Assembly: GCA_031002005.1 (NCBI GenBank)
Contig: CM061914.1
Location: 194,326,685-194,390,684 of the forward strand
Direction: 5' to 3'
Source of the DNA: Vandiemenella viatica
Lineage: Eukaryota > Arthropoda > Insecta > Orthoptera > Morabidae
DNA length: 64,000 nt
The position numbers and the translations under genes were made by a program. The notes under the pieces were generated by a model. The model saw nothing but the letters and a program-made list of their open reading frames with translations, did not search any database and was not told where the DNA came from. Below, in pieces: positions 21,548 to 32,639 of the stretch (position 1 is the first letter of the stretch; each line of letters opens with the position of its first letter).

Positions 21548-22355
21548 TTATCTAAGCTCACATAGCAACCGTCGCCAAGCATCGCAGAGGAAAAGGCCGC
21601 TATCTTCGTTGATGTTGTTGGTATTCCTTAAGATTTCTGCTGCCTCTTTCACCCGTCGAGGCCGCCACTGGTCTTCTCTCCACAGTAGCCTCGTGTCTTG
21701 AAATTTTATTCCATGCCCGGTGTTAATGGCATGGCGGACTACGGCGGATTTGTCGCTGTTGTTGTATTTGTAGTGGCGGATATGTTCTTTAAGTCTCTCC
21801 GCCACTGTGCGACCTGTCTCGCCGATGTAAACACTGCCACAGCTGCAGGGGATTTCATAAACACCCGTAAGCTGGTGTGGATGTAATCTGTCTTTTATCC
21901 TGGATAATGACTGGCCAAGTTTGCAGTGAGCTTTATACACGATTCACACCTCCACCAGCTTAAACAGTTTCCCAATCCGGTCAGTGATGCCACGTGTGTA
22001 TGGGAGACAGACGAATTTTCTTGGCACATTGGTCTCATGAGATAAGTTGACGTCTTCCATGGGTTTTTTAGGTCTGAAAACCCTTCTGATGTGTGATTCA
22101 CTATACGTCTTGGCTCGGAATATTTTTGTAAGAGTCTCCATTTCTTCCCTCAGACTTTCCGAGTCACTTACTGTCCTCGCTCTTAAATTCAGTGATGTTA
22201 ATGCGCCTCTCTTCGTTGCCGGGTGATGGTGCGACATGGCGTGCAGATATCTATTGGTGTGGGTCGCCTTGCGGTACACCTTCTGACCCAAACGTCCATC
22301 ACCTCCCTTTTGAACCAGGACATCAAGGAATGGAAGTCTTAAGAACCACACTCAG
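21548..22355 (-). mobile_element. Penelope-like element fragment (RT end and GIY-YIG endonuclease)
   Basis: The minus strand encodes the end of a Penelope-type reverse transcriptase (LPFLDVLV, YRKATHTNRYLHAMSHHHP, PRKFVCLPYTRGITDRIGKL) followed in the same frame by a GIY-YIG nuclease. The nuclease shows GVYEIPCSCGSVYIGETGRT, ERLKEHIRHY and AVVRHAINTGHGIKF. This RT/GIY-YIG order is diagnostic for endonuclease-bearing Penelope-like elements. A single in-frame TGA at 21946-21944 separates the two parts, so the copy is dead. Upstream RT is missing. Confidence 0.85.
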
Positions 22356-22399
22356 ATGTTTTTACATCAGACAAATCTTCGCGTTAAATTCTTGCAGAG

Positions 22400-24480
22400 T
22401 TTCCTGTGACTTGTATAGCGTACTCGCTGATAACTTACCTATGGCAGAAAATTTTTGCACCACTTGTGCCTGAAATCGAGTGCCAGCTTGTGGTCATGGC
22501 CATCTTCCGCGGTAATTTCCAGAAACGAAACTACCAGCCCTTTTTGCACCCTATCCAACTCCTGTACTTGATACCAAAAATGTGACTAAAGTTTTGTAAC
22601 CCAATTACTTCGTTTTCCTGCCACCTGCTCATTTGAGTTTATTACCAAATAATAGCCAATAAGCTGACTCTTCCTGGTATTCTGTGTTCACATACGAAGC
22701 TAGATGTCTTGTCCCCATCACCCTGCAGCTGTTTACAGTCTCTACAGTTTTGACCCTATTACATAGAATTATGACTTCTGCAAAGAACCTAATTTCAGCT
22801 GAAAACCATCAACACGATCAATCATTAGAATAATGAATAGCAACGGTCCCAATACACTACCCTGTGGCACGCCCATTCAACTTTTTTTCATACTACATTT
22901 ACTACCTTGAATTCTTGATTTCTACCTTTTAAGAATTTTTCTATCTAGCAAATCACTTTTCCGTCCTTTCTAATAGTTTCTACCTTATTTACCGCTATTT
23001 CATGGCTCACTTTGTGTAAAAGGCTTTGAAAGATCTACTGCTAGACTATCAGTTTGGCCCCCCGTGTCCAGTTCATTCTAAATATCTTGCATATAGCCCA
23101 CTAACTGAGATCCTCATGAATATCTTTGCATAATGCCATGTTGTCGACTTGAAAACCACTTACGTTCCTCACATATATTTCTGATGTGGTTGCATATCAA
23201 TCTTTCCATCAATTTACCTACCACTGATGTCAAACTGATTGGCCTGTAATTCTCAACTCTATTTCTCACCCCTCCTTTATGTACCGGCACTACTATTGCA
23301 CTTTTCCAGTCCTGTGGTAAGCAGCAAGTATCCAGACTCAATTTAAATAATATTTCAAGATAAGGATATGTCACATCCGGCTATCTTTAAGATATCTGTA
23401 GTAATATTATCTACACCAGCCCCCTTATGTTTTTTTTCAGCTTTCTTATTTCCTTCTTGATTTCCTCAGGAAGAATTTCATATTTTTTGGTCTGGTCATT
23501 TCTAATTGTGTTGTTAAGCTCATTCTCCGAATTAGACCCTCCCGTTTCTGATTCGTTGTCCCTAATGCTTTCACTAAACCAGTTACTTAAAATCTCTGCC
23601 TTTTTCAAATCGTCAGTAACTTCTTCTCCATCCTTATCTATAAGTGTCTCTACACCCTCCCTGACATAGCCATAGAAATTTCTGGATGCGTCATCAGTGG
23701 TCCTCCTGCACTGACAAGACTCTTCATAAACTAATCTTTAGCCACCTTCTTTGCTGTTATTAATATGTTGTTTAGTTGGTTCGAATATTCCCTAGTACCC
23801 TGCTGTTCCTTAACTCTGTTATTTTCTCTTCTTACCAATCTCTTTAACTTACTATTACTCCGCGATTCACTAAAAGTGTGTGGCGGAGGGTACATTGCAC
23901 CTATCCGAAAGGGTAATAGTTTGGAAGGGATATAAGGGATATGGCAGGAGGCACCCATGGGATATTGTGAGGAACCATCCCCGCATTCGCGTGGAGTGAT
24001 CTGGGAAAACCATGGAAAACCCAGATCAGGATGGCTGGAGTGCTTTATCGAAAGCTACTCATGTCGGATTCTATTCCATTCCCTGATCGCTCGTGGGAAA
24101 AATGAGTACAGAAATGAATCGGTTCTGGCCCTGATTTCTGTTATCATATTTCCGCGGTCATTCCGAGATATGAATGTTGCTGGTAGCAATATTTGTTTGC
24201 TGTCATTCTGAAATATTAGTCTTCTTTACCTCTCTAATATAGTAGGTAGGTTCTCTAATTCTCTTTATTTTTTGCTTTTGAATTAATATTTCTTCACCTT
24301 TTTTATTATCTCCTCGAAATCTTTCCTCTTCCACTCCACTTTAAATGTGCCTTCCTTGGAATTACTGAAACTTTCGTTGAAACATGTCTTCAAGTTCAAT
24401 TTTTTTTAATTTTTTTAAATTGTACCTGTATCCTCCTGTTTTGTCCGCTGGTTTAGTGAATCCTGCCTGGTGATCACTTA
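22400..24480 (-). mobile_element. LINE-A family non-LTR retrotransposon relic
   Basis: Minus-strand pieces in order: a linker region (KKAEILSNWFSESIRDNESE), RT palm start (CLPQDWKSAIVVPVHKGG, ENYRPISLTSVVGKLMERLI), a worn QGSVLGPLLF-like stretch near 22850, and the C-terminal DGHDHKLALDFRHK near 22490. Many stops and shifts are present. It is interrupted at 23851-24213 by a LINE-B 3' end. Related copies lie at 54850-55720, 27205-27650, 19370-19660 and 63445-63570. Confidence 0.75.
23851..24213 (-). mobile_element. LINE-B 3' end nested inside LINE-A
   Basis: The reverse complement of TACTCCGCGATTCACTAAAA at one end and GAATGTTGCTGGTAGCAATA at the other matches the 3' part of the 37980-38840 copy. 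The surrounding LINE-A sequence resumes on both sides, so this is a younger insertion. Confidence 0.75.
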
Positions 24481-24519
24481 TCCTTGACTTGCTGTAGCTG
24501 TGGCTCCTGCAGGTACACG

Positions 24520-24690
24520 GGGGGGGGGGTGTTAAGCCCAGTCGACGTTGTGGTCGTTAGAGGCGACGAAATGTATGAGCACAGGGAGCGGGATGTGTTC
24601 GTCCAGACATCTGACCCGCGTTCTCCTGCAGTGCTGTGGGGAACCACGGGGATTCGAACTCGCGTCCCTCCGGAAGCCACCGTTTTCACT
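24520..24690 (-). mobile_element. Possible SINE, diverged
   Basis: Contains GGATTCGAACTCGCGTCC (a reversed tRNA box B with SINE-type flank) and CCACGGGG-like body sequence. Weak overall; assigned only because of the box B context. Confidence 0.4.
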
Positions 24691-25049
24691 TGAAGCTGGT
24701 TTTCGTAATGATTAATTCACAAGCCTGTCGCTGAATTCCTTCCTGTTCCTTGTTTGTGGTTCTTTCCTGCCTCTAATGGTCGTTGCTATCGTTCTCGACT
24801 GTGTGAGTGCCATGGAGCTACAGTAAGGAGCGTCCATAAACTACGATACTCCGTCTGGGGGTGGAGGGGTGAGCTGGAAAGCTACGCTGAGCTACATCAG
24901 GGGGAGGGGGCGAGTTCAGAACCAGGCCACGTAGGTTTTCATTCGTATTGTTTTTCACAGTTGAAATAAGGTGCAGAACACAAAACAGCATATGAATATT
25001 TATTTCCATCATTTAATTATCTCCTTATGTAATCTTATATATATATAAA

Positions 25050-25752
25050 AAAAATAGACATGTGTTCTCCTATATTTCACTTTTCAGCCACCACTACCTA
25101 GCACAGATCACTTGTGTTTGTGTGTGGAAGTAGCATGGAGTTTCCTTTCGTGCACAACGTTGGCCGAATGTCGATACGTGTGGGGATGTGGGAGATATGA
25201 TGGTTAAAGTTGGTCAGTGCAGGGTGTATTCATATTTTGACCAAAAATTTGTGTGTCCTTATACTTCTCTTTCCTGCCACAACTACATAACATAGACTAT
25301 TGGTGTTTTGTGTGTGGTAGTAGAATCGTGTCTCCTGTCGTGCACTATGATTGTTAGATGTGGGTAGCTATGGGGGTGTGGCAGATATGGGGGTTGAAAG
25401 TGGTCGACCTGCGGTAATTTCATATTTCTGCCAAAGACGCATGTGTCATGGGGTATTACTTTTCAGCAAAAACTATCTATCGCAGATCACTGGCGTTTGT
25501 GTGTGGTAGTAACACAGAGTCAGTCACCCATCGATCACAACGTCGGCCGAATTTCGGTAACTGTGGGAGTGTGGGAGATATGGTGGTTGAAAGTGGCCGA
25601 TCAAAGATATTTTCGTATTTTTACCAAAGACACGTGTGTCCGTAAATTTTACTTTTCTGGCTGAACTACATACCGCAGATGACTGGGGTTTGTGTGTGGT
25701 AATAGCATCGAGTCTCCCATCGTGCACTATGGTGGTTAGATGTCGGTAGCTG
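25050..25752. repeat. Tandem satellite array, ~190-bp unit in A-B-A-B order
   Basis: The anchor TGTGTGG recurs at 25121, 25311, 25500 and 25693 (spacings 190, 189, 193), each with a CAGATCAC/GACTA-like block before and a GTGGGAGATATG-like block after; the fourth unit is cut short. Units 1 and 3 share a CACAACGT-GGCCGAAT subtype. Units 2 and 4 share a TGCACTATG-TGTTAGATG subtype. This indicates a ~380-bp dimeric higher-order repeat. Confidence 0.82.
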
Positions 25753-27204
25753 TTAATATAAATTCTTTACAAACAAGAACGACGTCGTGGGTACCAGCTA
25801 GTTTACAATAGTGTGACAAGGGAACAAAAGGGTACAAAATGTCTTCTGGAAACAATGCGGAAAAAGGTTGCCTGCAACGCGGAGGGGGAGGGAGGGTAGA
25901 GGCAAAAGCTACGTGGGAGGGGGAGGGGGATGTTTCTCAGGAAACCAGAATGGAGCTCCGTAGTGTATGGACGCTGCCCTGTGAGGTGCCGTCGCGGGTC
26001 AGGGCTCGTGTCGACACGCCGTTTCCGGCGGCGCAGTCACTCCTGACATTTCGCGTCTCGCCTCAGGCCACACTCTCGGATCATCTTGAAGAGTTACTGG
26101 CTGGTCGGCTTTTGCAATCGCTGTCCTCGTAATTTAGTCGCACACAAATTACGTGCGTTTTTAATAAGTGAGAAGCCTTTTAGTTCACTAGCGGAGCACT
26201 GCTAGCATTTCAAGGTCGTTGGGGACTTTACGTCGGTGAAACGTGGAAATACTCAATTACTGCACTTTAAACCTAGCACTGGCGAGTACCACGTAGCCTT
26301 CGGCAAGAAACAACTTTGGCGATACAATTTTCACAGCTATAATGCCCTCGATCCAGATATCGTCTGCTAGGCCAGCCTAGAAGTCGTGGCGGATGGCATA
26401 TTACATAGCGTCGCTCGTCCAGTCTTGCAGTGCATTCCGTTTACTCTGCTGTACTAATAAAACGCTGATCTTGGTCGCTGTGTCTGTCTCCCCGCCTTCC
26501 CTGCCCGGCTGACAAAGGTCAGAGATATTTTTAGAGGATACACGCGTTATTTAGTAACAGACCCGCATCCGCAAGAAATGAATTACCAGAACACTGAAAG
26601 GAAAGTATGTAATGCCTCTAAATTCGTGTAATATCATCAGCGGCTTCTTATGTAATATGTGTGCTCTATGCAGATGTTTCTGATAAATTATTAACTCATA
26701 GATGTGTAAGATAAATGCTTCAATCGTCGCGGTGGTTTTGATTAGATTGGAATTTGGGCTAACTGCCACTGAAGTTACAGTAGAGGCCATAAGTAATTTA
26801 TCTTTTTCAAAGAAATAATTTGTTTTCATGAGTGTCACATTACTTCTTTTGAATGAAAGTACTTCCTCCTGACTTTTATTTTTTAACAAGTCTTTTTAGT
26901 TGACATCAGTTGGCAGAACACTCCGTACAATCCATCATTTCTGACGAGCTTTCAGGCTACTGTTCTGTATATGTGGCTTGTTTATCAGTTTAACTATAAC
27001 GGCTATACAACATTACTTTATACGTGATTTCTTTATTTGGGATGTTTTTTTAACAACTACATCCATTACAATTTTCTCATTGTTGCTCAAAATATGTCTC
27101 TTTATTTTTCAATAAGCTGTTAATTGTTTATATTTGAGTCTACATTCGTTTTATTGAACATTATCCTGTTCGTTTTTCTCCTTCATAACACTCGTTCTAT
27201 ATGA
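25753..27204. other. No recognisable gene
   Basis: A G-rich block (25880-25935) resembles the body of the small MITE type near 1046. The rest is unassigned. Confidence 0.35.
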
Positions 27205-27650
27205 AAGTTAACAAAGTAGATTTGTTTGTGGAAATTACCGTAAAACTCAGTCAGTAACGGATATTATAAAACAGGTGGAATGGAATTCGTTGGAAGACAG
27301 GAGGAGGATGAGGAGGGTCATGGGAGTGTACATGGCGTATACTGGTGATGAGGCATGGAAAGATATTGGAGTAGGTATGATAAGTAGTGCATGGAAGGGA
27401 AAAGATGACCATGACCACAAGCTGGCACTCGATTTCAGGCACAAGGGTGTAGGAAGATTCTCTTTTTTAGGTAAGGGTGTCAGGGATTGGAATGAGTTAC
27501 CAAGAGAAATGATGAATAATTTACCCAAACGTTGAACGAATTTAAAGTTCAATTTTCTTGAGGGCAAATGTAGGTGGGTGCAGGAAAGGGGGGAGATTGG
27601 TGTGCAGGGTAATTGCCACCGGAGCCTGTGCTCAATTGCAATTAAATTAA
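27205..27650 (+). mobile_element. LINE-A family 3' end
   Basis: Encodes the RT C-terminus: [66 protein letters not shown]. An untranslated end terminates in an AAATTAAATTAAA tail. It is one of the better-preserved copies of this end. Confidence 0.78.
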
Positions 27651-28029
27651 ATTAAACGTTATATTAGAATTCAGACCGCTTTTTATGAAGGCGTATTAAA
27701 TACGTTTCAGCTTTTAATTAAATGTATTAGTAACATTTCATTGGTTTTTCCTTTTTTTTGCGACGAATTGGTTGATGTGCTCTGCTGTGAGATTTTTAGC
27801 TTTTATTGCTACTTGCTTTATTCATGTAAAAAAACAGTTTTCCTATGGTATAATTAATTGAGAAATAAACGGTAAGACGTACGGCTGAACCCGGTGTTTT
27901 GCACGGTCACACGTTATTGGGGGCAGATAAGGCATGTTTATGTATCGTCGCTGTGAATGTCTGACATGTAATGTCTTACTGTACGTGAGAGTGTATACTG
28001 GCATCACATAGGGCGGGAATAGTCCCACC

Positions 28030-28300
28030 GGATATAAAACAGAAAGTGGCCACTCAGAAGGGGAAGACCAAACAGGTGACAGATTCAAAGCACTGGATGG
28101 CTCCAGCACGCTTCCGCTCTGGAGAAGCAGAACACCGGAAGGGAGAAGGCTGTCCTTATGGGAGGAGGTCCTTCCCACGGGACCCTGGGTGGAATATCCC
28201 ACATGAGCAGTGGAACGCGTTGAATAGGCTCAGTTCAGGAGTTGCAAGGTGCAGCTCTTTTCTGGAAAAACGCAACCTGAAACAGTCGGGACCCTGAAAG
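28030..28300 (+). mobile_element. LINE fragment (RT C-terminal, Jockey-like)
   Basis: Frame reads WNIPHEQWNALNRLSSGVAR then CSSFLEKRNL, matching the layout of the C-terminal region in the LINE at 8032-9291 ([16 protein letters not shown]). It is short and truncated. Confidence 0.55.
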
Positions 28301-28932
28301 TAAGTACATGCTGAAAGATTCACAAAAACGAAGCAAGTAAAATTTGTCAAAATAAACGACTGTAGGTGCGCAGGCAAACTGCCTTGGGCATAGTAGAATG
28401 CCAAAGATTTAGAACGGAAGAAAACCAAAATTTTATTATTTGAAGTAAGTTATGATTTCAGTTTGGATGTTCAAACGTATCTTGTGCTGTTTAGACGCTT
28501 CAAGACGAATAGGTGATTAACAAACGCTAACAAGATAAAACTATTGATGAATTTGAAATTTTTATTTATGGAAGACTACGATCATTATAAGGCTGTTAAT
28601 AAATTTACGGACAGAACATAGGTGAGCACTAGATTTGATTAACTGTAGCTACCTGATCTGCAGTAAGTGTGTTGCGTTTTGTTGGCGTCTTTTGAAGTGT
28701 AGTGAGCGTTGCTGTAGTGTAGATAGCGAGGCGAGTCTATGAGAAGCAGCCCATGGCCAGCTCTCAATGCAAGATGACCTTGGAGGGGCGATATCAGCTA
28801 GAGTCACAATCGCACTCCATGCTGGTCTTGCAACCTCTCTTCCTGCTGCTATTTTCCTTCTATCCTGTCCGCTACCAGAGTGGTGTATCACGCTGTTCCA
28901 CTATGCTATCCGGAGCGCCATTGTGAAACATG

Positions 28933-29150
28933 ATTTTTTTTTAATGGCGTTCGGCTACTGGGCCATACAGCCAGCTCAATGTGATTTGTTGCTATCAAGT
29001 ATTGACACAAGGACACTACAACACGGACAAGACATTCACAGACACAACACTAAACACCCATGCCCTCAGCCGGACTCGAACCGGCGACCTTCGGTACGCG
29101 GAGCCAGCACTCTAGCCCCTACGCTACCGAGGCCGGCGAACCACGATTTG
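28933..29150 (-). mobile_element. tRNA-derived SINE, family 3
   Basis: The minus-strand head contains box B GGTTCGAGTCCGG and the GTTCGCCGGCCTCGGTAGCG start. The body reads AGCTGGCTGTATGGCC and the element ends in poly-A (T run at 28934-28942). Two further copies lie at 51145-51310 and 54140-54399. Confidence 0.75.
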
Positions 29151-29589
29151 AACTGGCTCACTAATCCCTGTCTTCAGCGCGAGGAAGTACATCGCACGTC
29201 AATCTTTCATTGTCCGCTCACCATAATGACTCTACAACTCATGTTGGCTGATCGTGATTTTCCTGTAAGTTCCATCTCTGATTGCCGGAACCAAATTGAA
29301 AAGGACATTACCTGACCATACATGTTATGTCTTTGGTGTCTTGCTAACTGATCAAATCGACAGCTCGAGTGGATGTCGTGCCTCTGGACGTTTCAGATGA
29401 TTGCATGATATCCGTTTCGCTTCCCTTAGTTAATTATATCGCTCAGTCTCACGAAAGCTTTCACTGATTACATAGTTACGTGGGTTGGCAGAAATTCACT
29501 AGAGACTGGTTTTAGGTTAGGTTACACAGGAACGATCATGTTGCTGTTCTTACTGAGGCAGGAGACGGACAGCCTGTTGGAAATAGTTA

Positions 29590-29805
29590 GTAGGTGGATG
29601 GTAGCGCTGTGAGCCGATATTCACGGGACGCGGGTTCGAATCCCTTACGGACGTCGAGATTTCGGTTTTGCATGATTTCTCAGGGTTTCCGAAATCAGGC
29701 AAAGGCCAGGATGGTTCTTTCGAAAGGTCATGGCCTAATTCCTTCCCGTTGCTTGCCCTATATCACCTTACATCTCTAATGACCTCGACGTCGACGAGAC
29801 GAAAT
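29590..29805 (+). mobile_element. tRNA-derived SINE, family 2
   Basis: Head with GACGCGGGTTCGAATCCC, body with GCCAGGATGGTTCTTTCG, GTCATGGCCTAATTCCTTCC and TAATGACCTCGACGTCGACG. It is followed directly by a long (AT)n run. Confidence 0.75.
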
Positions 29806-29811
29806 GGCTGG

Positions 29812-29813
<2 letters not shown>

Positions 29814-29869
<56 letters not shown>
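29814..29869. repeat. (AT)n microsatellite
   Basis: About 55 bp of pure AT immediately after a SINE 3' end. It may have grown from the SINE tail. Confidence 0.95.
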
Positions 29870-29871
<2 letters not shown>

Positions 29872-29874
29872 CAA

Positions 29875-30290
29875 AGTGAATGAAGATGGACAGCACAGAC
29901 TTCAAACTATAAAAACTACAGAGAAAATATCAAACATAGAATCAGGCATGACGAAAAGAAGGCTGAAATTTTATGGACATCAGAGTAGACTTCAGAAGGA
30001 AAGAATCTCAAGACAAATTTTATAATACACACAAACAGTAAAAACAACAACCACATGGATGAAGGAGGTGGAGAAAGACCTGAAGTCTGCAGGCATTGCT
30101 AAGGAAGACGTCACAGATTTGTAATAAGCAGGTGAACTCATGGGAAGTGATTTCAGACGCGAAAAAGGGAAAATCAAAACTCATCTGGACTGACGAAGAA
30201 AAGAAAACCGTCAGTGAGAGAGTGAAAAAACATTGGTCCGACAAGAAGAACATCCCAAAGAGCAACTGAACGCATCCAGTCAGGATTGCT
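29875..30290 (+). mobile_element. LINE C-terminal remnant
   Basis: Broken frames read KRRLKFYGHQSRLQKERISR, WMKEVEKDLKSAG and SERVKKHWSDKKNIPKEQL, typical of the basic C-terminal tail of RTE-like LINE ORFs. It has many stops. Confidence 0.6.
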
Positions 30291-32247
30291 TATCGTTCTC
30301 CATTATGGGGACATACGAAAATAATAATATCTATATATATCTATATATGCGGTCAACTTTTCCCATCGAGTACCTGGTTGATGCACGTTGGGGTATGTAT
30401 ACTGGAAGGTCTGCAGTTTGTTAACTAGCGTGTGTTAATACAACATGGCTTGCGTCACTGGACCAGGCGTGCTGGGACTGTTTGGAAACTGAAAGCTATC
30501 GCAATCTGAGTGCGTGCGACCTTCCCACCGAGTGTTGCGACCTGGAAACTTCTTCTCACCACGCACTGCATCGAGGGGACTCTCATGCGCCCGTCACAGT
30601 ACCGAGAAGACTGAAACAATGGCGACGAGAATCAAATCAGACATTGAAACACTCCAACTGTTCTCAGAGCAGGGTGAATTGGAAGCAGTGATACGGAATG
30701 ACAGTTCCCATTATGGTCCAGAATGCATTTCAACCTAATCACAACATCTCTTAATGTTGCTGCTCGAGAATCCAAACATATTACCGTCCGCGCATTAATA
30801 CATACCACGTACATACATCTACATCTGGAACATGTCTGTTCATTCCGGCATCACGCAAAAAATGCAAGTTTCTAATTGGTTTTCACAACTTGAAAGCTTG
30901 AGGTCCAAGCCAAAATCTGCCTATCATGTTGAGACGTTAGAACACATTTATTTTATGAATAATCTGTTAACTTGAAAATTAGTGATTTCATTTTGACAGT
31001 ATCAGAAATTAAGAGTGTCTCATTACGCCACTGCAGCTGAAATGTTTCATTATGATACTTCATCTGGCGCTGGAGCTCAAATTCGTTGCTCACCGTTATA
31101 CTTGAATATCAAGTATTAAGAATTATTTTCTAAAATTGCTTTTATTGATGACACAAAGGCTCGCCTTCCCATGAAAAGCATAGTTTGCTGGTAGTAGTGA
31201 TAGATGCATGAACAACTTGAATGCAAACGTCATTCTGTGGCTTTTTTTTCTCTAATTATTAACTTACGTAATTTTCCCTTTGTATTCAGTATACGGCCAT
31301 GTATTAGGTTTAAAGAGCGAACAGCCAAAATGTCATAAGAAAGCAGTACGTAAGGAGTAAGGACCAAACGTGGCAATGCCGTCTGCGAAGTAGCAGAATC
31401 TCTGGTGTTGGTGAAATGCGAATTGACAACGATCATTCTCAAAGGAACTATTCGTCGTTCTGGCGAGTTACAACAAAGTGGATAGTATATAATCCTTATC
31501 CGTGAAAAAATAATTACATGTTTGTGCCAACTTTCATGGTGATCGGTCAAACTGTGTCGAAGTGTATAAATCTGAAACGATATAGCAATATTGATTTTGT
31601 ATATATCGATTATTTAGATACAGCTGCTTTCCACTATAAGCAGTCCAACCAGCAACCTTCTCTCACGGATTTTTCTCAGTTGGTTGTTTGGAACGAAATG
31701 TAGTGGAAGGTGCATTATGGTAGATTGAGTAGCCGAAGTTGTTTGCGTGCTGTTTCGTCTGTACTGTACTCGTGTCTCCTAGGTGCTCGCTGGAGTTGAT
31801 TGGTACTGCAAATCATTGGCCTCAGTCAGGAAGAAGGATGTTTGGTTAACTTCACATCGCTCAAACACTAATTTTAATTCGAATCAAAATGGCGAAATTA
31901 CAAATAAAATACGTGTAATATCTAAAGGAAAGACATAAGGAATTAAAAGAACAACAAAGAAGCGTAAAGTCCGTGCGCTCTGAGAGTGCCCTCTCATTAG
32001 ATACACTTCGGTCACTACTAAACACCACACAACTACTGACATTTCCCCAACACCCAGGATTTTAGAAGCTTCTCGTTATGGTAATGGTAAGGTTACTAAG
32101 CGTCCAAGGACTCTTGTGTGTGTGACTGACGAAAGGAGAAATGAGTGAAGGTTCGCAACCGTAAAATCGGTGAGCAATAAACAGGGAGAAAATGGTTACC
32201 AACTGCGCGCATCAGACTGGTAATCTCGGAAACACGGTGGCGGGGGA
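30291..32247. other. No recognisable gene
   Basis: Open frames around 30482-30738 lack any recognisable domain. No repeat family identified. Confidence 0.4.
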
Positions 32248-32509
32248 TTTTTTTTTTTTTTAACTGCTTTACGTCTCTTTTTAACATCGAGGTCTTTAGA
32301 GACGGGAAAGGATGGGGGGCAAGGATGGGGGCAAGGAATGGGAAGGAATTCGGCCATGGCCTTTTGAAGGAAGCATCCCGGCATTTGCCTGGAGTGATTT
32401 GGGGAAACCATGGAAAACCCAAATCTGGATGCCCGGACGCGGATTCGAACCGCCGTCCTCCCGAATGCGACGCGAGAACGCTAAGTGGTGGGTGAGCGGT
32501 AACGCTCGG
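32248..32509 (-). mobile_element. tRNA-derived SINE, family 2
   Basis: Poly-T at the left edge is the reversed tail. Body blocks are GGCCATGGCCTTTTGAAGG, TGCCTGGAGTGATTTGGGGA and ACCATGGAAAACCCAAATCT, then a reversed head with GGATTCGAACCGCCG. Confidence 0.85.
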
Positions 32510-32639
32510 GACTGACTTTCGGATCGACGCAGATCGGAATCCATGGTGTCCCGAAATCACTCCCCTGAGGGTCGGAATAATTCCTCCCTCGTAAACTATG
32601 TCCTGACGCTAACGACGTCTATCTTGAAGGCTGTTAGTA

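Noticed and set aside
24826..24918. Second copy of the 1046-1258 MITE
   Set aside because: Only the outer end (GCGTCCATAAACTACG) and a G-rich stretch match; no convincing opposite end, so the boundaries cannot be set.
25079..25752. CRISPR-like array because of regular spacing
   Set aside because: The whole ~190-bp unit repeats, with no short repeat/unique spacer pattern, and the genome is clearly insect.
29668..30025. Open frames with alternating Ile-Tyr runs
   Set aside because: Produced by translating the (AT)n microsatellite after a SINE.
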